64,000 bases of DNA from Xylogone sp. PMI_703 (Eukaryota > Ascomycota > Leotiomycetes): the NCBI GenBank assembly GCA_021399445.1, contig JAJTUQ010000002.1, positions 2,232,001 to 2,296,000 on the forward strand. The letters run 5' to 3'. Each line of letters begins with the position of its first letter. The first letter of the stretch is position 1. The notes under the pieces were generated by a model. That model saw only the letters and a list, made by a program, of their open reading frames with translations, did no database searches and was not told the origin of the DNA. This document shows positions 1 to 13,488 of the stretch, one piece after another. A program made the position numbers and the translations under genes.

Positions 1-632
1 CAGTGATGGTGCTGGCCGCAAAGTGACTCCATGGTGCAATCAGCAGTACCTCGAGGGACCCCGTCAGCCTGCGAAAGCGCTATTCGTATGTCGCCAACCT
101 AGCATGCCCCAGGTACCTGTGGGTTCAACGAATAATGGTGATTGGTGATTCCCTGGCCCCGAACCCCTCTCGATCCTCTGTTGCTACATGCAGCACACCA
201 GGGACTGCCCTCGCAATGAGCCGCAAACAACGGGGCTTCAGCATTGTCCAACCCAGGTGATCGACTCGTGGACACGCTTCTCTTCCTTGTACCTTTCTGT
301 GTACCTCTGCACATCTAGCAACACGACCTGACTCAGCTGGGCCCGCTTGGCATTGAGTTCCGCCCTTCTGGCGGGCTTCTTCTACAGTAGGAGCCCATCG
401 TCATCTTCTCTCATAAATGAATAGTGTCGCTCTGATTCGGGGGCCTTGCCATCCTCTGTCTCACTTGGATCGTTGACGTAGGGTTGGACTGCAAGACAAT
501 CGCTTATTACTTCTAGTGCCTCTCTCGCCACTTCAAGACGACTGCCAACAGGAGGGAGGACGGCGACCAGTCCAGCGTCCTTCAATTGAGGATAGAGAAG
601 CAGGAAAGGAAGACTCCTCCAAAAAAGCAATC
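1..632. other. upstream region of the GPCR gene, no gene seen
   Basis: I see no convincing coding region here. The stretch between about 360 and 632 is pyrimidine-rich on the + strand and probably holds the promoter and 5' leader of the receptor gene that starts at 633. An in-frame non-ATG extension of the receptor reading frame runs back to about 516, but it lacks a typical start and its residues are not membrane-like, so I left it out. Confidence 0.4.
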
Positions 633-2085
633 ATGGATACCCTCAAGCCAGAATCACAGACCCTCACTCCGCTGCCTGATGTTCTCTCTCATGGCCTCGT
701 GGCAGTCTCGACATTCGGGCTTCTCTCCTTCTTTTGCTCAACATCTCTATTCCTTTATCTGAGCTACCGCCTCTTCACATGGCATCTCCAGCCAGCACCG
801 GCTTCCATATCGGCTTCCCAGCCTAGCAAGCGGCCGCCGATGAACCAGTTTCTCTTCTTAATCTATAATCTACTATTTGCCGACATGCAGCAGGCTATGG
901 CTTTCTTGCTGAACATCTATGCTCTGCGGCGAAATGGTATCTTTGTTGAGACGACAACGTGCTGGGCACAAGGTTGGTTCGTATCGACCGGAGATCTTGC
1001 CAGTTCGACTTTTATCTGCGCCATTGCCATTCACACCTTCTTTGCTGTGGTGAAGGGATATAGACTGCCCAGCAAGATATTCTATCCCCTTGTGGTTCTT
1101 CTCTGGACGTTCGTCTACGTAATGGCGCTTATAGGCCCCATAATTCATGGAAGGAAGTTCTTCGCTAGAGCTAGTGCTTGGGTGAGTTATTTGTTGTCAT
1201 TTTTCTCTCTTCTGTTATATAATCGAGTATCTTCCTCCTCGTCGTGTCGAGGAACAGTATAAGGATTGGGCCAGCATAATTTACCTTCATTTTACTTGAT
1301 ATCACTTGGAGAGAACATCAGCTAATGATTGTTCATAGTGTTGGATCAACTCCGAATACGAAGATGAACGCCTCTGGTTGCACTACTTCTGGATTTTCCT
1401 TTTCATGTTCTCCACCATACTCATCTACGGTTGCGTCGCCATCTACCTCCGTTTCTGGCCATCCAAATCACCAACAGCCGTGACATCCACTAGTCTCAGA
1501 AACTCCACCCACAGCGCAACTCCTCTCATGATTATCTATCCTCTCATTTACGTTGTCTGTACGATCCCTCTTGCTGCAGGTCGTATAGCCTCTCTGGCAG
1601 GCAAGGATATCTCTCTGGGATACTTTTGCGTCGCAGGTAGCATGATCGCTTGCAACGGCTGGTTAGACGTGTTATTGTATGCCAGTACTCGTGCCGAGAT
1701 TGTCTTCTCCGAAAGCCGTCCTGATGAGGATGCTGGCATCGATACTTTCGGCTTCCTGGGCTGGACAAAGTTTGGTCCCGGCATGGGCAATGTCACCCGT
1801 ATTGAGGCTAGTACCTCACAGGGCCATGGTGGGAAGAACAGTAAGCATAGCAGAGGCGGTAAAGCGAGCATGGAACGAAGCGAGAGCTCGGAGAACCTCT
1901 ATGGTATTGGGCTACGACAGATCGGTGTGAAGGGCGAGGTCTCCATCAGCGTAGAGGAACGTGCAGTGCCTGAATCAGAGAGGAGCCAGAGCCGATACCG
2001 ACATCACCCATCAAGCGGTGGAAGCGGGAAGGCCAGTTGGGAAGGGGGAAGGAGTGGAGAGAGCATGATGAGTACAGATGCTTAG
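633..2085 (+). CDS. seven-transmembrane G-protein-coupled receptor, fungal type
   Basis: Two exons, 633..1181 and 1339..2085, give 431 residues. The donor is GTGAGT at 1182 and the acceptor is ATAG ending at 1338. The splice joins residues ASAW to CWINSEYEDERLW in frame. Seven hydrophobic segments are visible, starting GLVAVSTFGLLSFF, NQFLFLIYNLLFADMQQ, WFVSTGDLASSTFICAI, FYPLVVLLWTFVYVM, HYFWIFLFMFSTILIYG, MIIYPLIYVVCTIPL and YFCVAGSMIACNGWL. A Ser/Gly-rich cytoplasmic tail of about 150 residues follows. The pattern CWAQGWFVSTGDLASS in the third segment and a WLHYFWIF motif in the fifth resemble a conserved class of filamentous-fungal GPCRs related to the cAMP-receptor/Git3-like group. Such receptors sit in the plasma membrane and signal through heterotrimeric G proteins. 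The ligand cannot be inferred. I chose the ATG at 633 because it opens directly before the first hydrophobic segment. Confidence 0.8.
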
Positions 2086-3834
2086 TCATTCCATGCTTTC
2101 TCTTCCATCTTCTCTCTCTATCAGCAGCGGGAAATGGTTCTCTCTTTATCTCAAACGATTAAGACAAATGTCCACGTTATTCTGGAGTTTGGCGGGTTTT
2201 CAGCAATTGACTTTACAACATGCACACAGGATCCATCGATTTATCATCTATATACAGGACCATCAAGAACTGGGTTTTTGCGTCAGCGACGACAGAAGGA
2301 TATCACCGGGAGCGGGCGGAAACTGGGAGGCTATTTGTGTTATTTCAAACCATTTCCTTGGGATCACGAAATCCTTGCTTAATCTTTGCAAAAAAGGTGT
2401 ACTATATTTACAGAAGGGGGACGAGAAAGATATCTCTCCACGAATTCCCTTTGTCTTTTATCTCGGGTTAGTTCGGTCGTTGAGAAATGATTGATGTGTG
2501 GAAAATGTAGCGGGCGCGGTGCACAAAAAAGGGGAGCGATTGTTTTATATAATGCTGAAAGATGCCGACATACATATATACCCTAGAGATACAAATAAAT
2601 ACTATAACGCAATACCAGTCCGGCTTTAGTTATTCCAGTGACCTATCTTTCTGATCATACCTCAGGTGGTCCCCTATTCTTATAAGCAAAGAAAAACACG
2701 ACATTTCATAACCTAAAAGAAAAACTCTGCAGTCACATCACCCAGAAGTGAGAGCCAAGAGATCTACCTAGAAGAGCGCAAAAAAAGATGATTCCTAATA
2801 CGTAATGCTTCCAATCGGTAAATGGGTCCGTGCACAGAAACCCCCTTTTTTTCTAAACCTCTTTGCACCTCCGTACCTATATCATAGCATCTTATCAGTT
2901 TCAGTAATCATGAAGATCCTTCTTTTTTTTCCCTCCCCGGTCCTTCGGATTAAGGAACTTTGTATTTGGCAGTGATCCGTTGTGAAATCTGGCTCTTGGA
3001 TCTAGCCTGTAGTACTCTGTAAATCTAAGGCTTTTCGTGTGAAGTGTGCACTCGTTTCGACTTCTGCTGAGTACTTGAAGTACAAAACCCCTCTCACGAG
3101 GTGCCATAGTTCTTCACTAAGTTTCTTCTTCTAAGCACAGCAAAGCATACAAAACTACTCAACCCATAACATTTTATAATAGTGTATATATTACGTCATC
3201 TATGAATGCCACTGCACGACACAGCACGTTCCAATCCATCTTCATCCTCGTCTCCTCCCTATAATACAAAAAAGAACCCTATGTAAAAGTAACTTGTGCG
3301 TGTGCGTGTGCGTGTAATTGCAAATGTAGCAAATGCAAACAAAAGATGCAAATGACTCTTTTTTTGTTCATCCGCTCCTGAAAACTCTTCTCCATCCCTT
3401 CTCCTTCTCTAATAATTCCCATTGTAGATCAATAACGTCAGAAAAACAGTAAAATAAAGCAGTCAACCTGAGAAACAAGAGGAGAAAAAGGTTCCTCGGA
3501 ACAAACACTTCCCCCTCAATGGTCTGTTGAACACTGAATACAGTCTCAGACCAGAAAACTTTTGCCGATGCCCATCAATTAGTAAAGTTGGACTGCATAT
3601 GAGTGACAAACTCTTCTAAATCCCATCTTGCCATCCGAAAGTGTGCCAAAAAAGGGTATTCCCCAAAAAGTAATACATATCGGTTTCTCATTCTCGAAGT
3701 AAAAAACGTGAGAAACACCCCAAACTCATTAAAACCCTATGCACCGTTTGTATCCCCTTTCATGCCATGTCCATGACAACCCATGCGCATGTCATTGTTG
3801 CCATTTAAGCGTTTTCGTTTGCACTCCTTTCTAT
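2086..3834. other. convergent intergenic region (3' ends of GPCR and INO80)
   Basis: AT-rich sequence between two genes that point at each other. It contains no reading frame with protein-like composition. A short GTGTGC-type microsatellite lies at about 3296-3316, and there are several A or T homopolymer runs. It probably holds the 3' untranslated regions and polyadenylation signals of both genes. Confidence 0.5.
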
Positions 3835-6800
3835 TTATCCCATGTCGACATCTCCATCAGCCATGGCAAGTCTCTGCTTGGCTGTCTTAGCTCTTTTTCC
3901 ACCTCCAGCTGCGGCATTCTTTCTTGGCTTCTTTCCTTTAGGTCCCGGCAATGCCCCATCACCAACGGGTGTGGCAGCACCTGAAGGACGATTAGAGCCA
4001 TCGTCAAAGTGTCCCTCACCTATTGAGAGAATGTTAGCAAATAGTTCATCTAAGTTTATGGGAAACACAACATACCTTCATGATACATTTCTTCCAAACT
4101 GCCTGCTGCTTCTGCCTTCCTCTTCTTTGCGCGCCCCTTCTTTGCAGCTCCAGCAGCAGGACCCTCTTTGGCCTCCTGCGCCGCAATCTCTGCTTCCTTC
4201 CTCTCAATCTCGGCTGCCTGTTCATCGTCCGCGAGCCACATGGCGATATCCTTAGTACGATTCTCGCGGGATCGGGTGTTGAAATCGACGCCAGCACCAC
4301 CAGTCATGACGACCTTTTGGACTTCTTCCTTTTGCAGTGCTCTCTTTCGGATTCGCTCTTCGATGGTACCGCGCGTGATCATGCGGTACACGGTAACTTG
4401 TTTGGTTTGACCAAGACGATGCGCTCTGTCCATAGCTTGAGAGTCGATGGTAGGATTCCAGTCAGAGTCGTAAAAGATGACGGTATCAGCAGTAGTAAGA
4501 TTGATTCCGAGACCACCAGCACGAGTTGAAAGAAGGAAGATGAAGATTTCAGGACGAGTCTGGAAATCGTGGACAGTATCACGACGGTCCTCAAGCTTGG
4601 TGGAACCATCAAGGCGAAGGTATTTGTAATTCCGGTATGTGAGATATTCCTCCATAAGATCAATCATACGGGTCATCTGGAAGTAGAGCAGGACACGGTG
4701 ACCCTCTTCCTTCAATTTGAAGAGAAGCTCATCGAGCTTGGCAAGTTTACCAGAGTCGGTCACGAAACGACGCATGGAGGGAACCTGAATGTTGGTAAAG
4801 CGTTGCTTTTCGGAGTCTGGTGCTGGGAGCATCTTGGCCTGGGGGAAGAACGCAGGTGGAACCTTGTAATCAATCAAAGCCTTCTCCTCGCTTTGCGTTG
4901 GGCCGAATAGAGCACGGCGTATAGGGACGTTGAAAAAGGTGTTCTCCTTTTCGATAACAGCACCCCGGCTAGAACATGAGACTTCAATAGGAGGAGCAGA
5001 AGCTTTCGGTCGCGCACACTGTTCAACTCTGCCCATTCCAGCCCTATCCCAAACATCCTTTCCAACGTTGAATAGTTTGTTGAGGTATCCCTCGGTAGTT
5101 AGCTCAGCTAGTGGTCGACGATCTTGCCTATCAACGATACGGAGCATTGAATGAGCAGGAGTAAAATTTTGATCCTCCTCTTCATCGTACACGATACCAA
5201 AGCGACCAAGCTGCCGTGGTTTGGCAGCCAGATCAACGGCGCGAGCAAAAATATCTTTGTGAGCAGCAACCGATGCTTCATGAGGAGATGTATCAGCAAA
5301 GCGAAGGAATGAGAATGCTTGATTCTCTTTATTATGCTCGTGGATATTCTCCTCGTCCCAGATGTTCATTAGACGACCCAGGTACTTCCCCTTGAACCCG
5401 GCTTTAGCATTATCTCGGCCTGGCATATCAAGACGGCCGTCTTCTCTCCAGATCAGTCTAGGAAGCTGATACTCAATCATGTTACGAGTAGAATATCCAA
5501 CATTAATGTTAGGACCCTCGCGCATGAATGATGCAGTCTCAGCAAAATATGCAAACGACAGCGGTGAGGTGGTTTCGGCGCGTTCAAACAAGTCAGGATG
5601 GTTACAGACCTTACGGAACTGCATGACCAAATTCATCAGAGTTCCGGTATCTTGGTCATCGCCAATAGTTGCCTTCTCGATCAGATCCATGATACTAATC
5701 TGATTACGCAAATTGGTGTAGTATGCACGTTGACGGTATGTGAGGTCACAGAATACGTCCAATTCAATCTTATCACCCAGCTCCTTCTGCACGTGTTTCT
5801 TAACACGTCGAAGCATGAAAGGCTTCAAGATCATATGCAAACGCTTCAACTGATCCTCGTTCAGCTTTGTGTTACTTTGCGCGTGACTTTCGATATCCTT
5901 TGAGAACCATTCGCTGAATTCGTCATGAGAGTCGAACAAGCTAGGCATGATGAAATGCAGAAGAGCCCACAATTCCTGCATATTATTCTGAATAGGAGTA
6001 CCGGTAAGAAGAAGACGGTTGCGGCAGTGGAAACCAAGCAGACTCTTCCAGCGAGAACTCTGAGAACTCTTGATAGCCTGGGCTTCATCCAGAATCATAT
6101 ACTGCCATCTCATTTTCTGGAAATAGTTGACATCCGATACGACTAGCTGATAAGATGTAACAAGCACGTGGAATGGAGAATCTTCTGTGTAAGTAATATG
6201 CTTCCTATCCCAGAACTTACGCAGCACCTTTCGATCAGCAGCAGTACCCCAGTATGGAAGGACCTTCAATTTCGGCACAAACTTGGTGATTTCTTGCTGC
6301 CAGTTATGTAGAGTTGAGGCAGGTGCCACGACCAGGAAAGGACCCCAGATGCCATGCTTTTCAGTAAGGTAGGCCATGACCGAGATGGACTGTACAGTTT
6401 TGCCGAGACCCATTTCGTCAGCCAAAATACCGTTAATACCCTGTTCGTAAAGATTAACCAGCCAATTGAGACCTTTCAACTGGTATTCCTTTAGCTGTGC
6501 CTGGAGCATCTTAGGTTGTTCGATATCGACCTCGCCCATACCGGTAGGATTCTGGAAGTTCATTTCTCCTTCGTCGTCCATAGTTGGGCCTTCATCCTGT
6601 TTGTTGAAGGCGCGAGCCTTATCCTGAGCCTCCTGGATAGCGCTTTGAGCATTGGCCATAGCGGCAGCCTTCAGAGCAGAATCATCTTCGGCATCAAAGT
6701 CCAGATCTTCGAAATTGGTGACCTTAGTTACTGGGCCGCTGGACTGGGGTAGGTCGACATCATGGTTGGCATGGGTATCGTCAGCAGTGGGAGCAACATC

Positions 6801-9240
6801 GGGGTGGTCCGTAGATCGTTCAACTTCATGTGTCTTGATCTTCTTTCCAATGAAATGGGAGTACAGCTCGGTCTGAGAAATAAGGAAATTGAGCTTTCTC
6901 CTCTGTCGATTCGCTTCACGATCTGCTTCGGCCTTCTTCGCATTCTCAATTTCCTGCTTCTCGGCTGCTCGTCGAAGGTCACGTTCCTCACGCTCATTAC
7001 GTTTCCAGAAAGACATCATCTCTCGCATGACACGTTTGGCACGAGCTTGAAGATCCTTGGTACCCTTATTCGTGCGAAGCTGCCACCGCTTGGCTTCTTT
7101 TGAAGCCAGTATAGCAGTCTTCTTCAAGTTGGATGCACGGACAGCATATGAATCTTGAGCAAGCTTGTAGACTTTACTGACGTCCTTTCGAGCCAGATCT
7201 CGCCATATTTGATCATAAATTTGGTTGTAACCCTTCGATACAAATGGTTCGATAACTGTAGGTGTTTCGTCGCGAGGCTCCTTTGGTTCCTTGGAGTGTA
7301 GCTTAATTCGGATCTTGTGTGCATCCGGTGGAGGTGGTAACTGTGGTGGTTGCTCGCCTGCATCAATTGCAGCCTGTGCAGCTTCAGCCGAATCTTTCTC
7401 TGCCTGCTTTTGTTCCTTTGACTTTCGAAGTCTAGCACCACCACGTCTACCTTTACCTTTGGTCTCAGCATCGACAGTGGCAAAGGTAGACATCGTACCT
7501 CCAACGAGGTTTGGCTCCAAGGGTGAGACTGCTCTAATCTCTCCGCCTTTGTCGCCTCTAGCAAGGATGATCTTGGTTTGTTGTGCCTTCTTTTCTGCTC
7601 TTTGGGCCTCCCTCAGGAACTTCTGGCGTTCCCCTTCATCTTCTGCAGCATTAGCCTTGGCCAGAGCGACCTCAATCTGCTCAATGCTGGTTGTGACAGT
7701 CTTCTCTCTCCGACGCTTCCGCTGCATATCTTTCTTTCGCTCCTTCTCAGCCTGGATCTCTCTTTCTTGAACTGTTGTGATGGCGGCATCGACGTTGAGA
7801 GCCCGATACCTTTGTTCACCTGCAAGAGCATGTCTTCCAAGCCGCTTGGCCTCCCTCTTTGCGTATGCCATCCGACGAAGTTTTGTCCGCACAAATTCGA
7901 CTTGTTCGATTTCAAGCCTTCGCTTCGAGCTTCGAGCTTTAAATATGGCTTTCTCGGTGTCAAACTCTGGGTCGTCGACATCACTAGCCTCAGCATCTAA
8001 CTTGGCCATGAAAGATACGATCTCCTTCTCCTGCTCCTTTGAGAGCACCTTTTGTGGTTGCTTTGGCTCGCCATTTGCTTTTCGTTTTGCAGGCACGCGG
8101 GGAGTACTAGGTGTGGCAACGGGTGGAGGAGATGGGCGCGAGCTCTCACGAGACACAGGCTCGACTTCTGGAGTTTCTTGAGCAGCTGTATGTCGGGCCG
8201 CTTTTCGAGGATGCTTGGTGACAACTGGCGTCACAACTACAGGCTGTGGAGGTGGTGGTTCAGCGCTCGATAGGATGCTTGAAAACGACATTGGATCGGC
8301 TGGACGGCTTGGAGTCTGTTGTAACAATGGATTAGAATTTTCTTGCAGATTGATGGGATTGATGGATGAAGAGAGACCAACCGCCACAGGGGCTTGTGGT
8401 TCAGCTTTGACAGTTGTGGTCGGTGCCGAATTAGCCACTCCATTATGCTGCATGACAGGCGAGGCAGCAGGTGCCATTGCGGGAGAACGCTGTATTGAAT
8501 TTATCTGCGGTTGTGGATGAGGATGTGCAACAGGCGATCGAGGTGTAAAGGCAGGTGCTCCCGGTGATGGATAAGTCCCATTGTAGTATTTTGGAGGTTC
8601 AGGAGGAGCGGCCGGGTAGGCGTATTGATTCTGCAAAAACTTCACTTTTAGCAAATGACTAAAGTGAATAGCGGGATAAAATTTCGAGATGGGGTCGTTC
8701 TTTCCCTCTCTAACCAAGAGGGTAAAAATTATAGGTTTTTGAGCCAGAAAAAAAACTCACCTGAGGTGTCTGCGAACCTCTCTCATTCCATCCTGGCTCG
8801 ACTTGTCGCCTATCGCCAGAATCTGAGGTCGGATCGTAGTAGCCCGATGATGGTTTGTCGCGTGGACTGGATTGATATTCAGACGGGTATCCTGACGGTG
8901 GTGCCAGCGTGACGGGCGACGCAGGCGGAGGAGGAATGTGTCCGTGGCCCAGCGAGGGCATGGGCAAAGGAGCCGGCGTGGGAGGATGGTATGGATTATT
9001 GAACTGAGGCCGTGGCAGCGATGGGGGATGTGCGCCGTTGGATGGATATGATGAATGGTAATCGGGTTGCGCGAGGAGAGATGGGGGTGGTGCTCGAGAG
9101 TTTGTAGTTGCGGTTGAGCTCGAGCTCGCTCCGTTGGCGGTGCTGATGTTCATCCTCTCCCTTTCGCGTCTGACACGCTCGGCCTCGTCTTCTTCCTCCG
9201 GCCGCTGCATCACCGTGGAATGGTACCTTGCCGCATCCAT
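3835..9240 (-). CDS. INO80: INO80 chromatin-remodelling ATPase
   Basis: Three exons read right to left, 8761..9240, 4076..8630 and 3835..4019, giving 1739 residues. It is the catalytic ATPase of the nuclear INO80 complex, which slides nucleosomes and exchanges H2A.Z. The N-terminal ~500 residues are Pro/Gln-rich and then highly charged. The DBINO domain lies at about 630-755 ([15 protein letters not shown] onward). The SNF2 ATPase has Walker [12 protein letters not shown] near 894, a DEAQ box near 1007, the long INO80-type insertion between lobes, and motif [13 protein letters not shown] near 1557. Intron 1 uses GTGAGT and a TTTGCAG acceptor. The last intron (4020..4075) carries a GCTAAC branch point and joins EEMYHEG to EGHFDDG, so the protein ends in a basic tail at DGDVDMG. 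The start is the ATG complementary to 9238-9240. Length and motif order match fungal INO80. Confidence 0.95.
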
Positions 9241-11470
9241 CACGGCGGCCGTCTTTCTTCTTCTTTCTACTTCTTCAGTTGCGCCGTCGACTTCGCGGCG
9301 GTTGGCACTGGGGGAATTGGCGTGCTCAAGGATCCATCGATTGGGTCGCTACGGCTTTCGAGGCTCAGATAGCGTGCAAGAGACAAAGACACAGCGAGGC
9401 AGAGAGAAGGCTGATCTCAGAATGGCCGGGCAAAAAGGCAAAGTCGAGATGAGGATACGATGAGCGCAGGTAGTTGTTGCACGCGAACCCGGCCCTCTCG
9501 ATGATTGGGTGTTGGCGCCAGGCGAGACCGAAACCCTCTTTGACGTATATGGGCGATTTCTGGTAGCAGATACTTGGTGGTGATGACGGCGGTGATGGTG
9601 TTGATGGAAGGAGTGGGTTGTGGGTGGTGAAGGCGAGAAGAGGAAGGATGACGAAGAGGAAGGGAAAAAGAAGGAAGGAATGAAAAGTAGAGAACGAGTG
9701 GTTTGATGGCCTGAATGAAGAATGACAGATGGGCGCGTTAGGGATCCAGGCGTTGGGGCATTCGCGCGGAGTCGGAGAGGCGCGGCAGGTTCCCTCTCCC
9801 AACTTGGCGATGCGTGTGAGTTCAAAATGGTAATCTATCACGCACGAGTAGGGGGGGTTGAGATTTTATTTTGGCCCTTCTTTTTTTGTTTCGTACGGTG
9901 CAAAGCAAATATCCTCTTGATTTCATGCGCCTACCATTGTACGGAGTTTAGATGTGCGATATCTCCAGAAGCACTGATTTACAAGGGCGACCTGGCGTGA
10001 AGCAGGCAAAAATCTACGGTACGGTACTGTGGTACCTTTTCGTAATCGACTATCTCGAGGATGAATGATGAAACGGGCATTTCCTGCGCGCTGACCAATG
10101 TCGAGGTCGGTGAGAGGGCAAGCGCACAAAAGCCCTGGGCGAAAATTGTTTTGAGGAAGCCATTAAAGTAATTTTGATTCATCGATCCATCAATTGCTGG
10201 GAGCAGCGTCGGACTTTAGCATCGGGTACGCGGTCTGGTTTTTTGTGGGTGGTGGTGATGACTGGTGCCGTTGCGCTGAACCTCCGCGAAAGCCTCATTA
10301 TTACTGCATTCGCCCACCCCTGGGCACAACCTGGCCACCCAGGCTCCAGAGCCAGGCCACGGATTCAGTTGTTTGCTGCGACATCCACAACAGAGATTTC
10401 ATGCTTCAGCAGCCCATAAGTCCTGTTAACCTAGCTGTAAGTTATCTATCCTTTCCGTCGTAGTCAGCATAGCAAATCTTACCCGCTTCGTTCTACATGT
10501 GGTGAGCAATAGAGCGGAAGATTAGGCGATGATGATGTTTACAAATAGCGGCAGCTGTAGCACTTAGAGTCATTATAAAAAATCTAATCATAATAACATC
10601 CTCGGGCTTTCTGTCATTTTCTTCCTTCCATCCTCAGCTCTATGCAGTATCCCCATCCATCAAGCATCCAACTCCCCCACATCCCATACGATCTTTCTCC
10701 CATCCCAGCCTCATCTACCACGATCCAACCCCAATCTCACCCTTTCGTAATATCATAAATTAAACAACACCCACTCTCTTCCTTCCTTCCCCTTACCCTC
10801 CATCTCATCCTACTTACCTTCCCCATTCTCAGCCCCAGGCCCATTTTGACTTGTGTGGCTGGTCGTGTCTCTCTGCGATCCCTGTCCCAACCCGCGTAAT
10901 TGACCCCTGCAGAAGGTCTGCACGGCTCTCGCTTGATCTTCTGGCTGGCGGGAAGAGTACAGCGCTAGGCCGTGTTCGGATGGGCTTACCTATTTGCCGG
11001 GTTCCCGGGCTACTTTCGTGCTGGTAACTGGCTCTGCTGGAGGGATTCAGGGCTTCCATGCTGTTTTGCCGCGCGTAAAAACAGGAAACAATGGGGATCG
11101 TTTGGATCTGATGGAAAGGTGGAATAAAGGAGATGATATGTTCTTCAAACTGCGGATTGTTGGTCTTAATAGGCACTCGGTATGACTGTCGTCAGTGCAG
11201 CAAGTCGGAATAGCAGTCGTGTCAGGAATCAATTGGCAAGTCATCGCATCACAGAGCAGATTACAATCACAATCATACAATGCTAGGTAAATGCGAAATG
11301 CTCTCAATTTGGTTATTTCCAACATTAAGAACGCTTTTTGTTTTTAACAGCCCATGGGTGTCCCGGTTTCTAATCACGCGTAAATATATCGGGCGTGGCA
11401 ACCTGGAGACAAACAAACAATAAACACAGAAATCTAGTTCGCAATTTCGTCTCCATCATCGTCCATCAAT
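9241..11470. other. INO80 promoter/leader and ARB1 3' region
   Basis: No gene is supported. The segment 9520-9720 is purine-rich on the + strand, hence pyrimidine-rich on the INO80 sense strand, as is common in fungal promoters and leaders. A second, C/T-rich block on the + strand lies at about 10600-10820 but is not followed by a convincing coding region. Open frames here are low-complexity (Ser/Pro/His runs). Confidence 0.45.
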
Positions 11471-13488
11471 TTACACAGCACCAGCTTGCTGCATCTTCTT
11501 CCTGAGATAATTCTTGTACTCGCCAATCGTGCCATCCCATCGTCGCACTGTCTGGTTCTCGCACACCAGAATGTCCTTGGCAATCTTGTCAAGCAGTCGG
11601 AAGTCGTGCGATACCACAATTACACCGCCGGTCTGCAGATACCCGTCAGTACACGTTATTCAAAAACCAAAAGGAATAAGATTGGAACTTACAAAAGCAT
11701 TAATGGCGTCGGCTAGCGAATCAATGGTAGGAATATCCAAACCGTTGGTGGGTTCGTCCAGCAACAGCATGTTGGGCCCATCGATGGCCAGGAGTGCGAA
11801 TACAATTCTGCTCTTCTGACCTTCGGACAAGGTTCCCATCAAAGCTGTCTGAGCATCACCGCTCAGCCCATATCTTCCGAGTTGCTGTCTCCAGTACTGG
11901 TAGTCTTGGCTTTTCTCTGCATACTTGTCGCGTACAAAGTCTAGGGCAGACTTAGTAAGATCAAGCTGGTCGGCAGAGTGCTGGCTGTACATTCCCATCT
12001 TCAAGTGAGTGTGACGGGAGATTTGTCCGGCGGTAGGGGTGATCTTTCCAGTCATCAATCGAAGCAATGTCGACTTGCCCACACCATTGGGTCCGACAAG
12101 AGCTGCTCGAGAATCCATATCGAAACCAAGATCAAGATGGCGGTACAGGTCATCCTTAGGATCCCCAGAGTATGAGAAGGTAACATCATCGAAGGAGAGA
12201 ACAGGGGGAGGAAGTTTCTCGACATCGGCAAAGCGGAAGGTGAAGACACGATCCTGTTCGACAGGCTGGATAAATCCATCTGCCTCCATCTTGTCCAGGA
12301 TCTTTTGTCGGGACTTAGCTTGCCTGACCAAGTTGGCGTAGGTACCAGCTGATGCGATGAACTTCTTGATGTGAGCAATTTCTTCCTGTTGCTTATGGTA
12401 GGCCTTCATTTGGTTGGTTTCCTGTTCGGCTCTGGTCTTTGCGTATGAATCGTAGTTACCACCATAGTAGATGAGTTGTCGCTGGCGCATATCGATCATG
12501 TTTGTGCAGACACCGTTCAAGAAATCCATACTGTGAGAAACGAGAACAAGAGTGCGATCCCATTTCTTGAGGTACTCCTCAAGCCACACGCAGGCTTCCA
12601 AGTCCAAATGAGCAGTGGGGTCGTCGAGAAGGAGTAGCGATGGCTTGACGAAAAGAGCTTTGCCCAAAGCTACACGCATTCGCCATCCACCAGACATATC
12701 CTTTGTTTTCTTGTGGAGCGTGGTCTTGTTGAAGCCGAGACCGGTGAGAATTAGGGATGCACGAGTAGAGAACGTTGAGGGATCCATGGTTTCCATACGC
12801 TATATACCATTAGTAAGTACTGTGAAGAACAAAATCTGGTAGCATAACTCACCTCATAGAGATCCATGAGAAGAGGACTTTCAGGACCTTCCTCCTCAAG
12901 AATCTGTTCTGCAAGTCTGTCCAGCCTTTCCATCTCATTTTCTGCCTCCCTTACTACCCAATCCAAGGCGCCCATATCACTGGGAGGAGCACCCTCATTG
13001 AGTAAGTAGATATCGACATGTTCTGGGATAGGGAATTCACGCTTGTCGATAGCTTTGAGAAGAGTAGACTTGCCACAGCCGTTTTCTCCCAAAAGACCGT
13101 ATCGACGCCCATAAGTAAGTTCGAGAGTCGTATCAGTCATAAGTACTCGACCGTGGAACACCAATGATGCTGAAGTAATTTTCACATCTCGACTCTGCTT
13201 AAGTGAACTCAAAACACCAGTCGTGACGCGGTCAGAGAGACCATGCTTGTCCATCTGCTCCGCTAGTCTCTTGACCTCATCCAACTTCTTTCCGGAAGTG
13301 GCGGGCTGCTCATCGACAGGTATTGGGTTTCCCTCGTCATCAAGGACGGGGGGAGTCTCGTCCCCAGCGACGGAGGAGGCACCAGAGGCAGCCTTTGATC
13401 CCGCCTTAGAACGAGAAGCGACAGTTTTCTTGGTCTTACCCTCTGCGGCTCTCTTAGCCTCACGGGCGGCCTTGGATGCGGAAACCAT
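11471..13488 (-). CDS. ARB1: ABC-F family ATPase, ARB1/ABCF2-like ribosome biogenesis factor
   Basis: Three exons, 12853..13488, 11693..12799 and 11471..11632, give 634 residues. The protein has two ATP-binding cassettes and no transmembrane segments, as in ABC-F proteins. Cassette 1 has Walker [10 protein letters not shown] near 133, an MSGGW signature and [12 protein letters not shown]. Cassette 2 has GPNGVGKST near 445, a LSEGQ signature and [11 protein letters not shown]. The linker [16 protein letters not shown] and the closing [15 protein letters not shown] match the ARB1/ABCF2 group. That group acts in 40S and 60S ribosome biogenesis and shuttles between nucleus and cytoplasm in yeast. 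The N-terminal ~60 residues are Lys/Ala/Ser-rich, as in homologues. Introns are 12800..12852 and 11633..11692. The start is the ATG complementary to 13486-13488 ([13 protein letters not shown]). One oddity is Asp in place of the usual catalytic Glu in Walker B of cassette 1. Confidence 0.93.

Noticed and set aside
9349..9841. Two long overlapping minus-strand frames upstream of INO80
   Set aside because: Ser/Pro/His/Phe low complexity driven by a C/T-rich leader or promoter tract. The overlapping frames are equally long, which argues against coding.
10994..11185. Short frame containing FVLVTGSAGGIQGF, resembling a short-chain dehydrogenase nucleotide-binding start
   Set aside because: Only 63 residues, no downstream catalytic motif in any frame, and the match is a common Gly-rich pattern. 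Probably chance.
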